A DNA stretch of 64,000 nucleotides from Beijerinckiaceae bacterium (GCA_947370975.1 CANBNG010000009.1:62001-126000), one strand, 5' to 3'; shown: positions 19,217 through 27,134, numbered from the stretch's first letter. The notes: generated by a model not told the origin, from the letters alone. Translations and numbers: made by a program.

Positions 19217-20440
19217 TTGGCGCGTCGCACGACAAGGCCCCCGCGTTCGGGCCGCATCTTTCTGACACTGCAAAGGGGCGAACAGCTGCATTGCTTCGCC
19301 CTGCGGCCGGCCGCACTCTGCGCTGCGCTCGTGGCGGCTATCCTCGCCTGCGCCCTGCTTTTAACCGGCAGCGCGCGCATCTGGCATGACGAGGCAGCGC
19401 TCCTGCGCGCGACCGAAAGTCCCGAGGCCGAGCGCATTGCCAGCCTTCAGGCCGAGCTTGAGCGCGTCAGCAGCAGCCATGTGATCGCGTCGCAATTGCT
19501 GGAACAGCGCATCGGCGAGCTGGTCGCCCGACAGGCGCAGCTTGAAGCGCAAGGTGCGACGCTGAGCGCCCTCGCCGGCCAGACGAGCACCATTGCCAAA
19601 AGCGCGACAAGCGTGCCCCTGCCGCCACCCCGCCCCGCCCTGCCCGGCGCGGACACAGCCCAGGATCTCCCGGCGGCGGCGCCCGGCGAGCCCGCCCCCG
19701 TGCGCTTGCGCCGGATGGAGGCTGCCATGGGGGCGCTGGAGGATGGCCATGTCGAAACCATCACGCGGCTCGGCAGCGATATGCGCAGCCGCCTTGCACG
19801 GATTGAAGCCGCCATCGGCCTGGCTGGCCTGCGCCCGGCGCTGTTGAAGCCGCCAGAGCCCGCAGCTGGGCTCGGCGGCCCCTATGTGCCGCTGCCGGAC
19901 CATCCCGGCGACGGCCCCTTTGCCCGCACCCGCCGCGACATCGATCCGCTCATGTCCCGGCATGCCGCTTTGACGGGCCTGCTCCCGCACCTGCCGTTTC
20001 GCGCCCCGCTGGCGACGGACTTTGAAACCACCTCCGGCTTTGGTGCGCGCACGGACCCTTTCCATGGCCGCTCCGCCTGGCATACCGGCATCGACATGCG
20101 GGAGGATTATGGAGCCGAAGTGCGCGCGACCGGCGCGGGCACAGTCCTGTCGGCAGGTTGGAACGGGGCTTATGGACAGATGGTTGAAATCGATCACGGC
20201 AATGGGCTGAGCACCCGCTACGCCCATCTGTCCCAGATTGCCGTTCGCGAAGGCAGGCCCATTGCGGCAGGCGCCGTGCTCGGCAAGATCGGATCGACCG
20301 GCCGCTCGACTGGCGCGCATCTGCACTATGAAGTGCGCGTGAATGATGAGCCTGTCGACCCCTCGCGCTTTCTGCGGGCCGGCGAACACCTTGCGTCTCT
20401 GCTCACGACCGGATCACAGCCGCGTGAAACTGCTCAGTAG
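19217..20440 (+). CDS. M23-family (LytM) murein hydrolase or hydrolase activator
   Basis: The 407-residue protein has a basic N-terminus and one membrane anchor (about residues 30-52), a coiled-coil stretch to about residue 120, a Pro-rich linker and a C-terminal M23 domain. The zinc-site motifs His-Thr-Gly-Ile-Asp-Met and His-Leu-His-Tyr-Glu are both present, so it may be an active endopeptidase rather than an EnvC-type activator. The start is TTG at 19217 with GGGAG six bases before; no better in-frame ATG is seen. A near-CtrA motif (TTAG-N6-TTAA, 19147-19160) is upstream but imperfect. Confidence 0.88.
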   Translation: MARRTTRPPRSGRIFLTLQRGEQLHCFALRPAALCAALVAAILACALLLTGSARIWHDEAALLRATESPEAERIASLQAELERVSSSHVIASQLLEQRIGELVARQAQLEAQGATLSALAGQTSTIAKSATSVPLPPPRPALPGADTAQDLPAAAPGEPAPVRLRRMEAAMGALEDGHVETITRLGSDMRSRLARIEAAIGLAGLRPALLKPPEPAAGLGGPYVPLPDHPGDGPFARTRRDIDPLMSRHAALTGLLPHLPFRAPLATDFETTSGFGARTDPFHGRSAWHTGIDMREDYGAEVRATGAGTVLSAGWNGAYGQMVEIDHGNGLSTRYAHLSQIAVREGRPIAAGAVLGKIGSTGRSTGAHLHYEVRVNDEPVDPSRFLRAGEHLASLLTTGSQPRETAQ

Positions 20441-20561
20441 TTAGGCAAACAGGCCAGGCTTGCGGCAGTGCCTGCATCAGTTTCAGCTATGGACGGCGCG
20501 CGCTTCATCAGTGCCTGACTAAGCAGCAGACAGCCGTGTTGGCAGTCATGTTGGCAATGAG

Positions 20562-20578
20562 TTGGCATGTTCGTTGCT
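20562..20578 (+). promoter_or_regulatory. Sigma-54 (-24/-12) promoter of the cyanate operon
   Basis: TTGGCATGTTCGTTGCT has GG at 20564-20565 and GC at 20576-20577, exactly ten bases apart, as in the consensus TGGCACG-N4-TTGCW with one mismatch. Transcription would start near 20589, giving a leader of about 35 bases before the ATG at 20623. Sigma-54 promoters need an enhancer protein, and NtrC is the natural candidate for a nitrogen-release operon. The repeat TTGGCA also occurs at 20539 and 20551. Confidence 0.75.
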
Positions 20579-20622
20579 CTCCTGTTTCTCAGGCTTCGGT
20601 TGGAAGCGGAGGCAGAGAGCAC

Positions 20623-21996
20623 ATGTTCAAAAACCCCTTTGATGCACGCAATCTTTTGGGCCGCGGCTGCGCCTGCGGACAGCATGGTTCGCAAGGTGAG
20701 CACGATGCCGCCATGCGCGCGGAAGCTGTCGAGACCGCGTCGAACACAGAAAAATCCTATGAGAACGCCGTTGCAACGGCAGTGCTGCGCCAGATTTTCC
20801 CCGTCGATGCGCATCGCCGCGCTTTCCTGAACAAGCTCGGCGCATCCACGGCAGCTGCCGCTATTTCGTCCTTCTTCCCGCTCGCCACCGCGACGGAAGT
20901 TTTCGCGCAATCCATGGCGCTTGAGAAAAAGTCCCTGAAAGTCGGCTTCATTCCGATCACCTGCGCCACGCCCATCATCATGGCGGCGCCGCTTGGCTTC
21001 TATGCCAAGCATGGACTGGACGTTGAAGTGAACAAGGCCGCTGGCTGGGCTGTCATTCGCGACAAGACGATCAACAAGGAATATGACGCGGCGCATATGC
21101 TCTCGCCGATGCCGCTCGCCATCACCATGGGCGTGGGCGCCAACCCGATGCCCTATACGATGCCGGCGGTTGAAAACATCAACGGCCAGGCGATCACGCT
21201 TGCGATGAAGCACAAGGACAAGCGTGATCCGAAGTCGTGGAAGGGATTCAAGCTCGCCGTGCCTTTCGATTATTCGATGCATAATTATCTGCTGCGTTAT
21301 TATCTGGCAGAAAACGGCATCGATCCCGATACGGATGTTCAGATCCGCGCTGTGCCGCCGCCTGAAATGGTCGCCAATCTGCGCGCCGACAATATCGATG
21401 GCTTCCTCGCGCCCGATCCCGTGAACCAGCGCGCGGTCTATGATGGCGTCGGCTTCATCCACATGCTGTCCAAGCAGATCTGGGATCGTCATCCCTGCTG
21501 CGGCTTTGCCGCCAGCCAGGAATTTGTGACGTCCATGCCAAACACCTATGCAGCGCTGCTGAAGGCGATCATCGACGCGACCGCCTATGCCTCCAAGGCA
21601 GAGAACCGCAAGGAAATCGCAGAAGCTATTTCGCCGGCCAATTATCTCAACCAGCCGGTGACTGTGGTTGAGCAGGTGCTGACCGGCACATTTGCTGACG
21701 GTCTTGGCAATGTGATCAAGGCCGCCGACCGCGTCGACTTCGATCCCTTCCCTTATGAGAGCTTTGCAATCTGGATCATGAGCCAGATGAAACGCTGGGG
21801 TCAGGTCAAGGGCGATGTCGATTATCAGAAGATCGCCAAGCAGGTCTATCTCGCAACCGACACTACAAAGTTCATGAAGGAGGTCGGCCTCACGCCGCCC
21901 GCCAGCACGACGAAAACCTTCTCGGTCATGGGCAAGATGTTCGACCCCACAAAGCCCGAGGAATATATCGCGTCGTTTGCGATCAAGCGCACCTGA
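20623..21996 (+). CDS. cynA: Cyanate/nitrate-type ABC transporter substrate-binding protein (CmpA/NrtA family)
   Basis: The 457-residue protein binds the anion in the periplasm for the adjacent permease and ATPase. The family core Val-Gly-Phe-Ile-Pro-Ile-Thr-Cys-Ala-Thr-Pro-Ile begins near residue 106. A twin-arginine signal (Arg65-Arg66-Ala-Phe-Leu, then an Ala-rich core) is preceded by an unusual extension of about 63 residues holding Cys16, Cys18, His21 and His27. Linkage to cyanase makes cyanate the likely substrate; nitrate/nitrite or bicarbonate are alternatives for this family. GGAGG lies before the ATG, and a sigma-54 promoter just upstream. Confidence 0.88.
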   Translation: MFKNPFDARNLLGRGCACGQHGSQGEHDAAMRAEAVETASNTEKSYENAVATAVLRQIFPVDAHRRAFLNKLGASTAAAAISSFFPLATATEVFAQSMALEKKSLKVGFIPITCATPIIMAAPLGFYAKHGLDVEVNKAAGWAVIRDKTINKEYDAAHMLSPMPLAITMGVGANPMPYTMPAVENINGQAITLAMKHKDKRDPKSWKGFKLAVPFDYSMHNYLLRYYLAENGIDPDTDVQIRAVPPPEMVANLRADNIDGFLAPDPVNQRAVYDGVGFIHMLSKQIWDRHPCCGFAASQEFVTSMPNTYAALLKAIIDATAYASKAENRKEIAEAISPANYLNQPVTVVEQVLTGTFADGLGNVIKAADRVDFDPFPYESFAIWIMSQMKRWGQVKGDVDYQKIAKQVYLATDTTKFMKEVGLTPPASTTKTFSVMGKMFDPTKPEEYIASFAIKRT

Positions 21997-22000
21997 GACC

Positions 22001-22082
22001 CGTCATTGCGAGCAAAGCGAAGCAATCCAGAGGCCTCACGCGAGGCATGGATTGCTTCGTCGCTCCGCTCCTCGCAATGACG
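22001..22082. repeat. REP-like palindromic repeat inside the cyanate operon
   Basis: CGTCATTGCGAGC...GAAGCAATCCA on the left pairs with TGGATTGCTTCGTCGC...CTCGCAATGACG on the right, giving a long imperfect hairpin between cynA and cynB. The sequence type (CGTCATTGCGAG...GCAATCC) is a frequent dispersed palindrome in Rhizobiales genomes. In mRNA it could protect the cynA transcript or weaken expression of the downstream genes. Confidence 0.85.
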
Positions 22083-22124
22083 ATGCTGCTATTTCGACAA
22101 GCACCCGAGCAAGGCCCTAAGAAA

Positions 22125-22964
22125 ATGTCGCAAAACCTGACGCTGCGCGCCAGCGTCCTCTCCCTTCTCATTCTCTCGCTCTTCCTGATCACGTGGCATA
22201 TTGCAACGCGTGGTTCGACGTCCGTCGCCAGCATGGATCCCGAATATGCCAAGCTGATGGGCCTCACCGCCACGACCGGCAAATCCGCCATGCCCGGCCC
22301 GCTCGATGTGGCAGCGAAAATCTGGGAGCATTTGCGCAACCCTTTTTATGATCGCGGGCCCAACGACAAGGGTCTGGGCATTCAGCTCGCTTATTCCATC
22401 GGCCGCGTCATGCTCGGCTATTTGATCGCAGTTGCGGTTGCGATCCCGACGGGTTTTGTGATCGGCATGTCGCCGCTGATGAGCCGTGCGCTTAATCCTT
22501 TCATCCAGCTGATGAAGCCGATTTCACCTTTGGCCTGGATGCCGCTGGCGCTTTATACGATCAAGGATTCCAGCATTTCAGCGATCTTCGTGATTTTCAT
22601 CTGCTCGCTCTGGCCGATGATGATCAACACCGCTTTTGGCGTCGCCAGCGTTCGCAAGGAATGGCTCAACGTCGCGCGCACGCTCGAAGTGCCGCCCTTC
22701 CGCCGCGCCTTCACTGTGATCCTGCCGGCGGCAGCGCCGACCATTCTCACCGGCATGCGCATTTCCATCGGCATTGCCTGGCTTGTCATTGTGGCGGCTG
22801 AAATGCTCGTGGGGGGCACCGGCATTGGCTATTTCGTCTGGAATGAGTGGAACAATCTGTCGATCACCAATGTGATCATTTCGATCCTCGTCATCGGGCT
22901 TGTCGGCATGTTGCTCGATCAGGCGCTTGCGCGCGTGGCCCGCCTCGTCACCTATCCGGATTGA
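22125..22964 (+). CDS. cynB: Cyanate/nitrate-type ABC transporter permease
   Basis: The 279-residue inner-membrane protein has a first membrane segment at the N-terminus and about five more in the BPD_transp_1 domain. The coupling-loop motif is Glu-Val-Pro-Pro-Phe-Arg-Arg-Ala with Ile-Leu-Pro-Ala-Ala-Ala-Pro-Thr-Ile. It resembles NrtB/CynB/SsuC-type permeases. The start at 22125 is the first ATG giving the family N-terminus; its ribosome site (AAGG, ten bases off) is modest. It lies after a palindromic repeat that separates it from cynA. Confidence 0.9.
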   Translation: MSQNLTLRASVLSLLILSLFLITWHIATRGSTSVASMDPEYAKLMGLTATTGKSAMPGPLDVAAKIWEHLRNPFYDRGPNDKGLGIQLAYSIGRVMLGYLIAVAVAIPTGFVIGMSPLMSRALNPFIQLMKPISPLAWMPLALYTIKDSSISAIFVIFICSLWPMMINTAFGVASVRKEWLNVARTLEVPPFRRAFTVILPAAAPTILTGMRISIGIAWLVIVAAEMLVGGTGIGYFVWNEWNNLSITNVIISILVIGLVGMLLDQALARVARLVTYPD

Positions 22965-22968
22965 TCCC

Positions 22969-23853
22969 ATGACCGATTTCATCTCCATAGAATCCATCGC
23001 GCGGCGCTATCCGAAAGCTGGCGGCGGCGAGACAACGATCTTCGAGGATCTCTGGTTCTCGATGAACAAGGGCGAGTTCTCCTGCATCATCGGACATTCG
23101 GGCTGCGGCAAGACGAGCGTGCTCAACATGCTTGCCGGACTCGAACTGCCGGACGATGGCGTTGCTGTCGTCGATGGGCGCGCTATCGAAGGCCCATCGC
23201 TCGACCGTGCTGTGATCTTCCAGAGCCATGCCTTGCTGCCCTGGCGCACCGTGCTCGGCAATGTGTCCTATGCTGTCTCCTCGCGCTGGCGCGAATGGAG
23301 CAGCGACAAGGTTCGCGAACAGGCGATGCGCTTCATCGAGCTCGTCGGCCTCAAGGGCAGCGAAAGCAAGAAGCCCTCGGAGCTCTCGGGCGGGATGAAG
23401 CAGCGCGTCGGCATTGCGCGCGCGCTTTCCATCGAGCCCAAGATCCTGCTGATGGACGAGCCTTTCTCCGCACTCGATGCCCTGACGCGCGGCACATTGC
23501 AGGATGAAGTGCGCCGCATCTGTCTCGACACGGGGCAGACGGCCTTCATGATCACCCATGACGTCGATGAAGCGATCTATCTTGCCGATCGCATCGTATT
23601 GATGACGAACGGACCCAATGCCATGGTCGCGGAAATTGTCGAAAATCCGCTGCCGCGCGACCGTCGCCGCATCGATCTTCACAAGCACCCGGATTATTAC
23701 GCGCTGCGCAATCACCTGATCGATTTTCTCGTGTCGCGCTCGCGTTCCTTCAAGGATGAAATTCCGGAGGGCTACCAGAAGCGCCATCCGCCGGTCGTTC
23801 GACCGACCGCAAAACCAACCGCACCGGGCGATGACAATCGCCAGGTTGCCTGA
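22969..23853 (+). CDS. cynD: Cyanate/nitrate-type ABC transporter ATPase
   Basis: The 294-residue ATPase has Walker A Gly-His-Ser-Gly-Cys-Gly-Lys-Thr-Ser, a Q-loop in Phe-Gln-Ser-His-Ala-Leu-Leu-Pro-Trp, the signature Leu-Ser-Gly-Gly-Met-Lys-Gln-Arg and Walker B Ile-Leu-Leu-Met-Asp-Glu-Pro. The Leu-Leu-Pro-Trp form is typical of NrtD/SsuB/TauB-like transporters. It starts four bases after the permease stop. The last 40 residues are a charged tail. Confidence 0.9.
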   Translation: MTDFISIESIARRYPKAGGGETTIFEDLWFSMNKGEFSCIIGHSGCGKTSVLNMLAGLELPDDGVAVVDGRAIEGPSLDRAVIFQSHALLPWRTVLGNVSYAVSSRWREWSSDKVREQAMRFIELVGLKGSESKKPSELSGGMKQRVGIARALSIEPKILLMDEPFSALDALTRGTLQDEVRRICLDTGQTAFMITHDVDEAIYLADRIVLMTNGPNAMVAEIVENPLPRDRRRIDLHKHPDYYALRNHLIDFLVSRSRSFKDEIPEGYQKRHPPVVRPTAKPTAPGDDNRQVA

Positions 23854-23877
23854 ACCCCGACCTAGCAGGAGAGAAAA

Positions 23878-24366
23878 ATGAAGCGCGAAGACCTCACCGA
23901 AAAGCTGCTCGACATCAAGCGCGAGAAGGGCTGGAGCTGGGCCTATATCTGCAGCGAGATCGGCGGCATGTCGCCCGTGCTCATCACCGGCGCGCTGCTT
24001 GGCCAGCACAAGCTGGTCAAGCCGCTGGCCGCCAAGGCCGCAGCACTGTTTGGCCTGTCGGACATGGAAGAGCGCATGCTCAATGAAGTGCCCTATCGCG
24101 GCACCGGCACGCCCATGCCCCCGACTGATCCGCTGGTCTATCGCTTCTACGAATTGGTGCTGGTCAACAGCCCGGCCTGGAAGGCGCTGATCGAGGAAGA
24201 ATTTGGCGACGGCATCATGTCAGCCATCGACTTCAACATGGAATTCGATCGCGAGGCCAACCCCAAGGGCGACCGCGTAAAGATCACCATGTCGGGCAAG
24301 TTCCTGCCGTTCAAATATTACGGCAATGAACAGGGCATCCCCGATTACGGATTCAAGGAAGAGTAG
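23878..24366 (+). CDS. cynS: Cyanase (cyanate hydratase)
   Basis: The 162-residue enzyme turns cyanate and bicarbonate into ammonia and carbon dioxide through carbamate. An N-terminal helical DNA-binding-like domain is followed by the catalytic domain with all three active-site residues: Arg89 and Glu92 in Tyr-Arg-Phe-Tyr-Glu, and Ser115 in Gly-Asp-Gly-Ile-Met-Ser-Ala. GGAGA precedes the ATG. As the last gene of the operon it explains the transporter: import of external cyanate and release of its nitrogen, with detoxification as a second benefit. Confidence 0.97.
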   Translation: MKREDLTEKLLDIKREKGWSWAYICSEIGGMSPVLITGALLGQHKLVKPLAAKAAALFGLSDMEERMLNEVPYRGTGTPMPPTDPLVYRFYELVLVNSPAWKALIEEEFGDGIMSAIDFNMEFDREANPKGDRVKITMSGKFLPFKYYGNEQGIPDYGFKEE

Positions 24367-24374
24367 GCACAGTA

Positions 24375-24508
24375 ACCCTCTCCCAAGGGGAGAGGGCGGA
24401 CTCGGGGGCTAAGCCCCCGAGCCGGGTGAGGGGTTAGTTTTTATCCAAGGCAGATAAACGCCCTCATCCGTCGCGCTCCGCGCGACACCTTCTCCCTCCG
24501 GGAGAAGG
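24375..24508. repeat. Dispersed palindromic element, copy 1
   Basis: The element has three parts: a CCCTCTCCC/GGGAGAGGG hairpin, an inner region with a 9-bp CTCGGGGGC/GCCCCCGAG hairpin, and a CCTTCTCCC/GGGAGAAGG hairpin. The ends, and the inner strings GCCGGGTGAGGGGTT and CCCTCATCCGTCGCGCTCCGCG, match the reverse complement of 36717-36840. It lies between convergent genes and may also end transcription of cynS. Confidence 0.85.
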
Positions 24509-24520
24509 ATGGAAAAACGG

Positions 24521-25177
24521 CTAATGTCCCTGCCCTGCAGCCATCTTTTGCTCCAGCGCCTTGGCTGCAAGCGAGAGCGGATAGCAGAGCGCGAAATAGA
24601 ACAGCGCCACGAGCCCATAGATGCGGAACGCATCGAAGGTCGCGTTCACAATCACTGTGCCGGCCTTGGTCAATTCGACAAAACCGATGATCGAGGCCAG
24701 CGCTGTTCCTTTCACCACCTGCACGGAAAAGCCCGCCGTTGGCGCAATGCCGACGCGCAAAGCCTGCGGCAGGATGATGAAGCGCATCTGTTGGGCCCGC
24801 GTCAGCGCGAGCGATTGCGCGCCCTCCCACTGGCCCTTGGGCACAGCTTCAATAGCGCCGCGCCAGATCTCGGCGAGAAAAGCACTGGTATAAAGCGTCA
24901 ACGCGAGTGAGGCGGCGGCGAGCGGGGGCACGTTGAAGCCCAAGAGCGCGAGGCCGAAAAAAGCCAGGAACAATTGCACCAGCAGCGGCGTGCCCTGCAA
25001 AATCGAAATATAGGCGCGCGCCGCCGTGCTTGCGCCCCTGTTGTGCGAAATCCGCGCCAGCGTCACGACCATGGCGACGAGCCCACCACTGACAAAGGCG
25101 ATGAGCGAAAGCAGCACAGTCCAGCGCCCCGCCAGCAGCAGATTGCGGATAATGTCCCAGAGGGTGAATTCCATCAT
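24521..25177 (-). CDS. Amino-acid-type ABC transporter permease
   Basis: The 218-residue protein has about five membrane segments and belongs to the HisM/GlnP group. Gly-Thr-Pro-Leu-Leu-Val-Gln-Leu-Phe is near residue 62, Ala-Glu-Ile-Trp-Arg-Gly-Ala-Ile near residue 106, and the coupling loop is Gln-Ala-Leu-Arg-Val-Gly-Ile-Ala-Pro. The start at 25177 overlaps the stop of the partner permease. It is the last gene of a three-gene operon; the ATPase gene is missing here. Confidence 0.92.
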   Translation of the reverse strand: MMEFTLWDIIRNLLLAGRWTVLLSLIAFVSGGLVAMVVTLARISHNRGASTAARAYISILQGTPLLVQLFLAFFGLALLGFNVPPLAAASLALTLYTSAFLAEIWRGAIEAVPKGQWEGAQSLALTRAQQMRFIILPQALRVGIAPTAGFSVQVVKGTALASIIGFVELTKAGTVIVNATFDAFRIYGLVALFYFALCYPLSLAAKALEQKMAAGQGH

Positions 25178-25842
25178 CGCTGGCGCTCCGCATAGGCAAA
25201 GACACGCCGACCGACCGCAGCAAACATCTGCTGGAAGCCGACCGCCAGCAGCAGATAAAGCGCAGCCACCACCAGCGTCGTCTCGAAGGCGCGGAAATTG
25301 CGCGACTGGATATAGCTGCCGACATAGGTCAGCTCCTCGACCGCAATCTGCGAGACGACGGAAGAGCCGAGCAGGATGATGATGAACTGGCTCGTCAGGG
25401 CGGGATAGACCTTCTGCAAGGCAGGCACGAGCACGACGAGGCGGAAAGTCTGCCAGCGCGTGAGCCCCAGCGAAAAGCCGGCCTCCCACGAACCCTTGCC
25501 GATGGAATCGAGGCCCGCGCGGATGATCTCGGTCGCATAGCCGCCAAGATTGATCGACATGGCGATGAAGGCGGCCTCCATGCTGCCAAGGCGCAGGCCA
25601 AGCCGCGGCAGGCCGAAGAAGATGAAGAACAGCTGGATGATGAACGGCGTGTTGCGGATAAGCTCGACATAAGCCCCTGCCACCCAGCGCACTGGACGGC
25701 TCTGCGCCCGACGCCCGGCCGCGCCGAGCACACCAAGCACAAGCCCGGCGACAATCGCAGCCATGGTCAGGCCGATGGTGAGGGCTGCCCCGCGCAGGAA
25801 CAGCCCCCCATTATCGGTCAGATCGCTGAGTGCGAGGTTCAC
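25174..25842 (-). CDS. Amino-acid-type ABC transporter permease
   Basis: The 222-residue permease has the group motifs Arg-Asn-Thr-Pro-Phe-Ile-Ile-Gln-Leu-Phe and Gly-Tyr-Ala-Thr-Glu-Ile-Ile-Arg-Ala-Gly, with coupling loop Val-Pro-Ala-Leu-Gln-Lys-Val-Tyr-Pro-Ala. It probably forms a heterodimer with the product of the overlapping downstream gene. The start is six bases after the stop of the binding-protein gene. Confidence 0.92.
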   Translation of the reverse strand: MNLALSDLTDNGGLFLRGAALTIGLTMAAIVAGLVLGVLGAAGRRAQSRPVRWVAGAYVELIRNTPFIIQLFFIFFGLPRLGLRLGSMEAAFIAMSINLGGYATEIIRAGLDSIGKGSWEAGFSLGLTRWQTFRLVVLVPALQKVYPALTSQFIIILLGSSVVSQIAVEELTYVGSYIQSRNFRAFETTLVVAALYLLLAVGFQQMFAAVGRRVFAYAERQR

Positions 25843-25848
25843 CCGCCA

Positions 25849-26643
25849 CTAGCCCGGCAGATCGGCTGGCAGCGGCGCGCCAAGCCATTTCTTGGAGACC
25901 GCCTCAAGACTGCCATCGGTGCGCGCCTTCTTGATGATGGCGTTCACCTTGGCCAGCAGCGCCGGCTCTTCCTTGTTGAGGCCGATAAAGCAGGGCGAAT
26001 CCTTGATGACGAATTTGGGCTCGGGACGGTTGGGCGGGTTTTTTTCAAGGATAGCGGCCGCAACCACATTGCCCGTGGCGATCAGCTGTACCTGCCCCGA
26101 CAGAAAGGCCGAGATCGTGGTGTTATTATCCTCAAAGCGCCGCACCTCGGCATCCGCAGGCACGATCTTGGAGAGTTCGAGATCTTCCAGCGCGCCGCGC
26201 GTCACACCAACCGTCTTCTTGGCAAGGTCTGCGGCAGCGCTCACCTTGACCGAAGCCGGGCCAAAGACGCCCGAATAGAAAGGCGCATAGGCGACCGTGA
26301 AGTCGATGGCCTTCTCGCGGTCAGGGTTCTTGCCGAGGCTCGAGATGATGAGATCGACTTTCTTCGTCTGCAAATAAGGCAGGCGGTTTGCACTCGAAAC
26401 GGGCACGAGCTCAAGTTTGACGCCCATTTCCTTGGCAATGAGGGCGGCGGCGTCAATATCATAGCCACGGGGCTGCATATCGGTGCCAACCGAGCCAAAG
26501 GGCGGGAAATCCTGCGGCACAGCCACCCGCAAAACCTTGGTTTTCATAATATCGTCAAGCGCATCCGCCTGCGCGGGCAGTCCCGCCAGGAGCGGGAGTG
26601 CGGCCAGAATGCCGGTCAGGGTCAGGCGTTTCAGGGACATCAT
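25849..26643 (-). CDS. Amino-acid-type ABC transporter substrate-binding protein
   Basis: The 264-residue precursor has a Sec signal peptide (Lys-Arg, hydrophobic core, cleavage after Ala-Gln-Ala near residue 26). The mature SBP_bac_3 domain shows Leu-Arg-Val-Ala-Val-Pro-Gln-Asp-Phe-Pro-Pro-Phe and Gly-Tyr-Asp-Ile-Asp, which contacts the ligand amino group in this family. The ligand is probably a polar amino acid but cannot be fixed. GGAGG lies seven bases before the ATG at 26643; the next ATG codon at 26640 is also possible. Confidence 0.91.
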   Translation of the reverse strand: MMSLKRLTLTGILAALPLLAGLPAQADALDDIMKTKVLRVAVPQDFPPFGSVGTDMQPRGYDIDAAALIAKEMGVKLELVPVSSANRLPYLQTKKVDLIISSLGKNPDREKAIDFTVAYAPFYSGVFGPASVKVSAAADLAKKTVGVTRGALEDLELSKIVPADAEVRRFEDNNTTISAFLSGQVQLIATGNVVAAAILEKNPPNRPEPKFVIKDSPCFIGLNKEEPALLAKVNAIIKKARTDGSLEAVSKKWLGAPLPADLPG

Positions 26644-26969
26644 GCAGCAACCTCCAGAATGGGTTGCCTTCTCGGGTGCAACAGCAATGCCAGCCGCGTG
26701 CGCTGCAAAGCTGCACTGCATTGCATTGCAGCAAAAGTTAGCAATGCGTAAATGTGGGGGATGCGTGAGGCGAACGACCCGAAACTAGCCTAAAAACGCC
26801 ACTCACAGTTGATTTACGCACGAGACAGCCAGCGGATCACTTCTTAGTCATGCTAATTGCGCATGGCAGCTTCACGATCTTAGCCGTGCTTCGGCGGCGA
26901 ATCTTTCTCTATGTTGCGCTGCATAAGAGACGGCGTCGCTCCTCCCGGACGCCAGACCGCACTGCAAGG
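26644..26969. other. 326-base intergenic region between divergent genes
   Basis: This gap separates the amino-acid importer operon (minus) from the DUF1127 gene (plus). Its importer-side part holds a cluster of CTGCA words (26703-26732). The rest shows no gene I can support; a longer reading of the DUF1127 frame from 26850 gives a basic, family-unlike N-terminus. Promoters for both directions must lie here, but I cannot assign -35/-10 boxes safely. Confidence 0.6.
26710..26732. promoter_or_regulatory. GCTGCA-N11-TGCAGC inverted repeat upstream of the importer operon
   Basis: The six-base arms lie on either side of a TGCATTGCAT core, 67-89 bases before the binding-protein gene. Further CTGCA words are at 26703 and 26716. 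The spacing of about two helical turns suits a dimeric repressor or activator of the importer. No known regulator consensus is recognised. Confidence 0.4.
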
Positions 26970-27134
26970 ATGAAGATCGTGACCCTCAAGAACATTTCCG
27001 AAAAGCTCCACGCCTGGCGCCGCTACCGCGCTTCTCTGCGCGAGCTGTACAGCCTGACCGACCGCGAGCTCGACGACCTCGGCATCTGCCGCTGGGAAAT
27101 CGACGACGTGGCTCGCCGCAGCGCGGGTCTCTGA
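26970..27134 (+). CDS. DUF1127 small protein
   Basis: The 54-residue Arg-rich protein shows the DUF1127 pattern: Trp-Arg-Arg-Tyr-Arg, then Leu-Arg-Glu-Leu, Leu-Thr-Asp-Arg-Glu-Leu-Asp-Asp-Leu-Gly-Ile and Asp-Asp-Val-Ala-Arg-Arg. DUF1127 proteins in Agrobacterium and relatives affect RNA turnover and phosphate or carbon metabolism. The ATG at 26970 directly follows AAGG, so the real start could be GTG at 26979, for which AAGG is well spaced. A clear terminator follows. Confidence 0.85.
   Translation: MKIVTLKNISEKLHAWRRYRASLRELYSLTDRELDDLGICRWEIDDVARRSAGL

Noticed and set aside
26850..26969. Longer N-terminus for the DUF1127 protein
   Set aside because: The added 40 residues are unlike the family and lack a ribosome site before the ATG at 26850.
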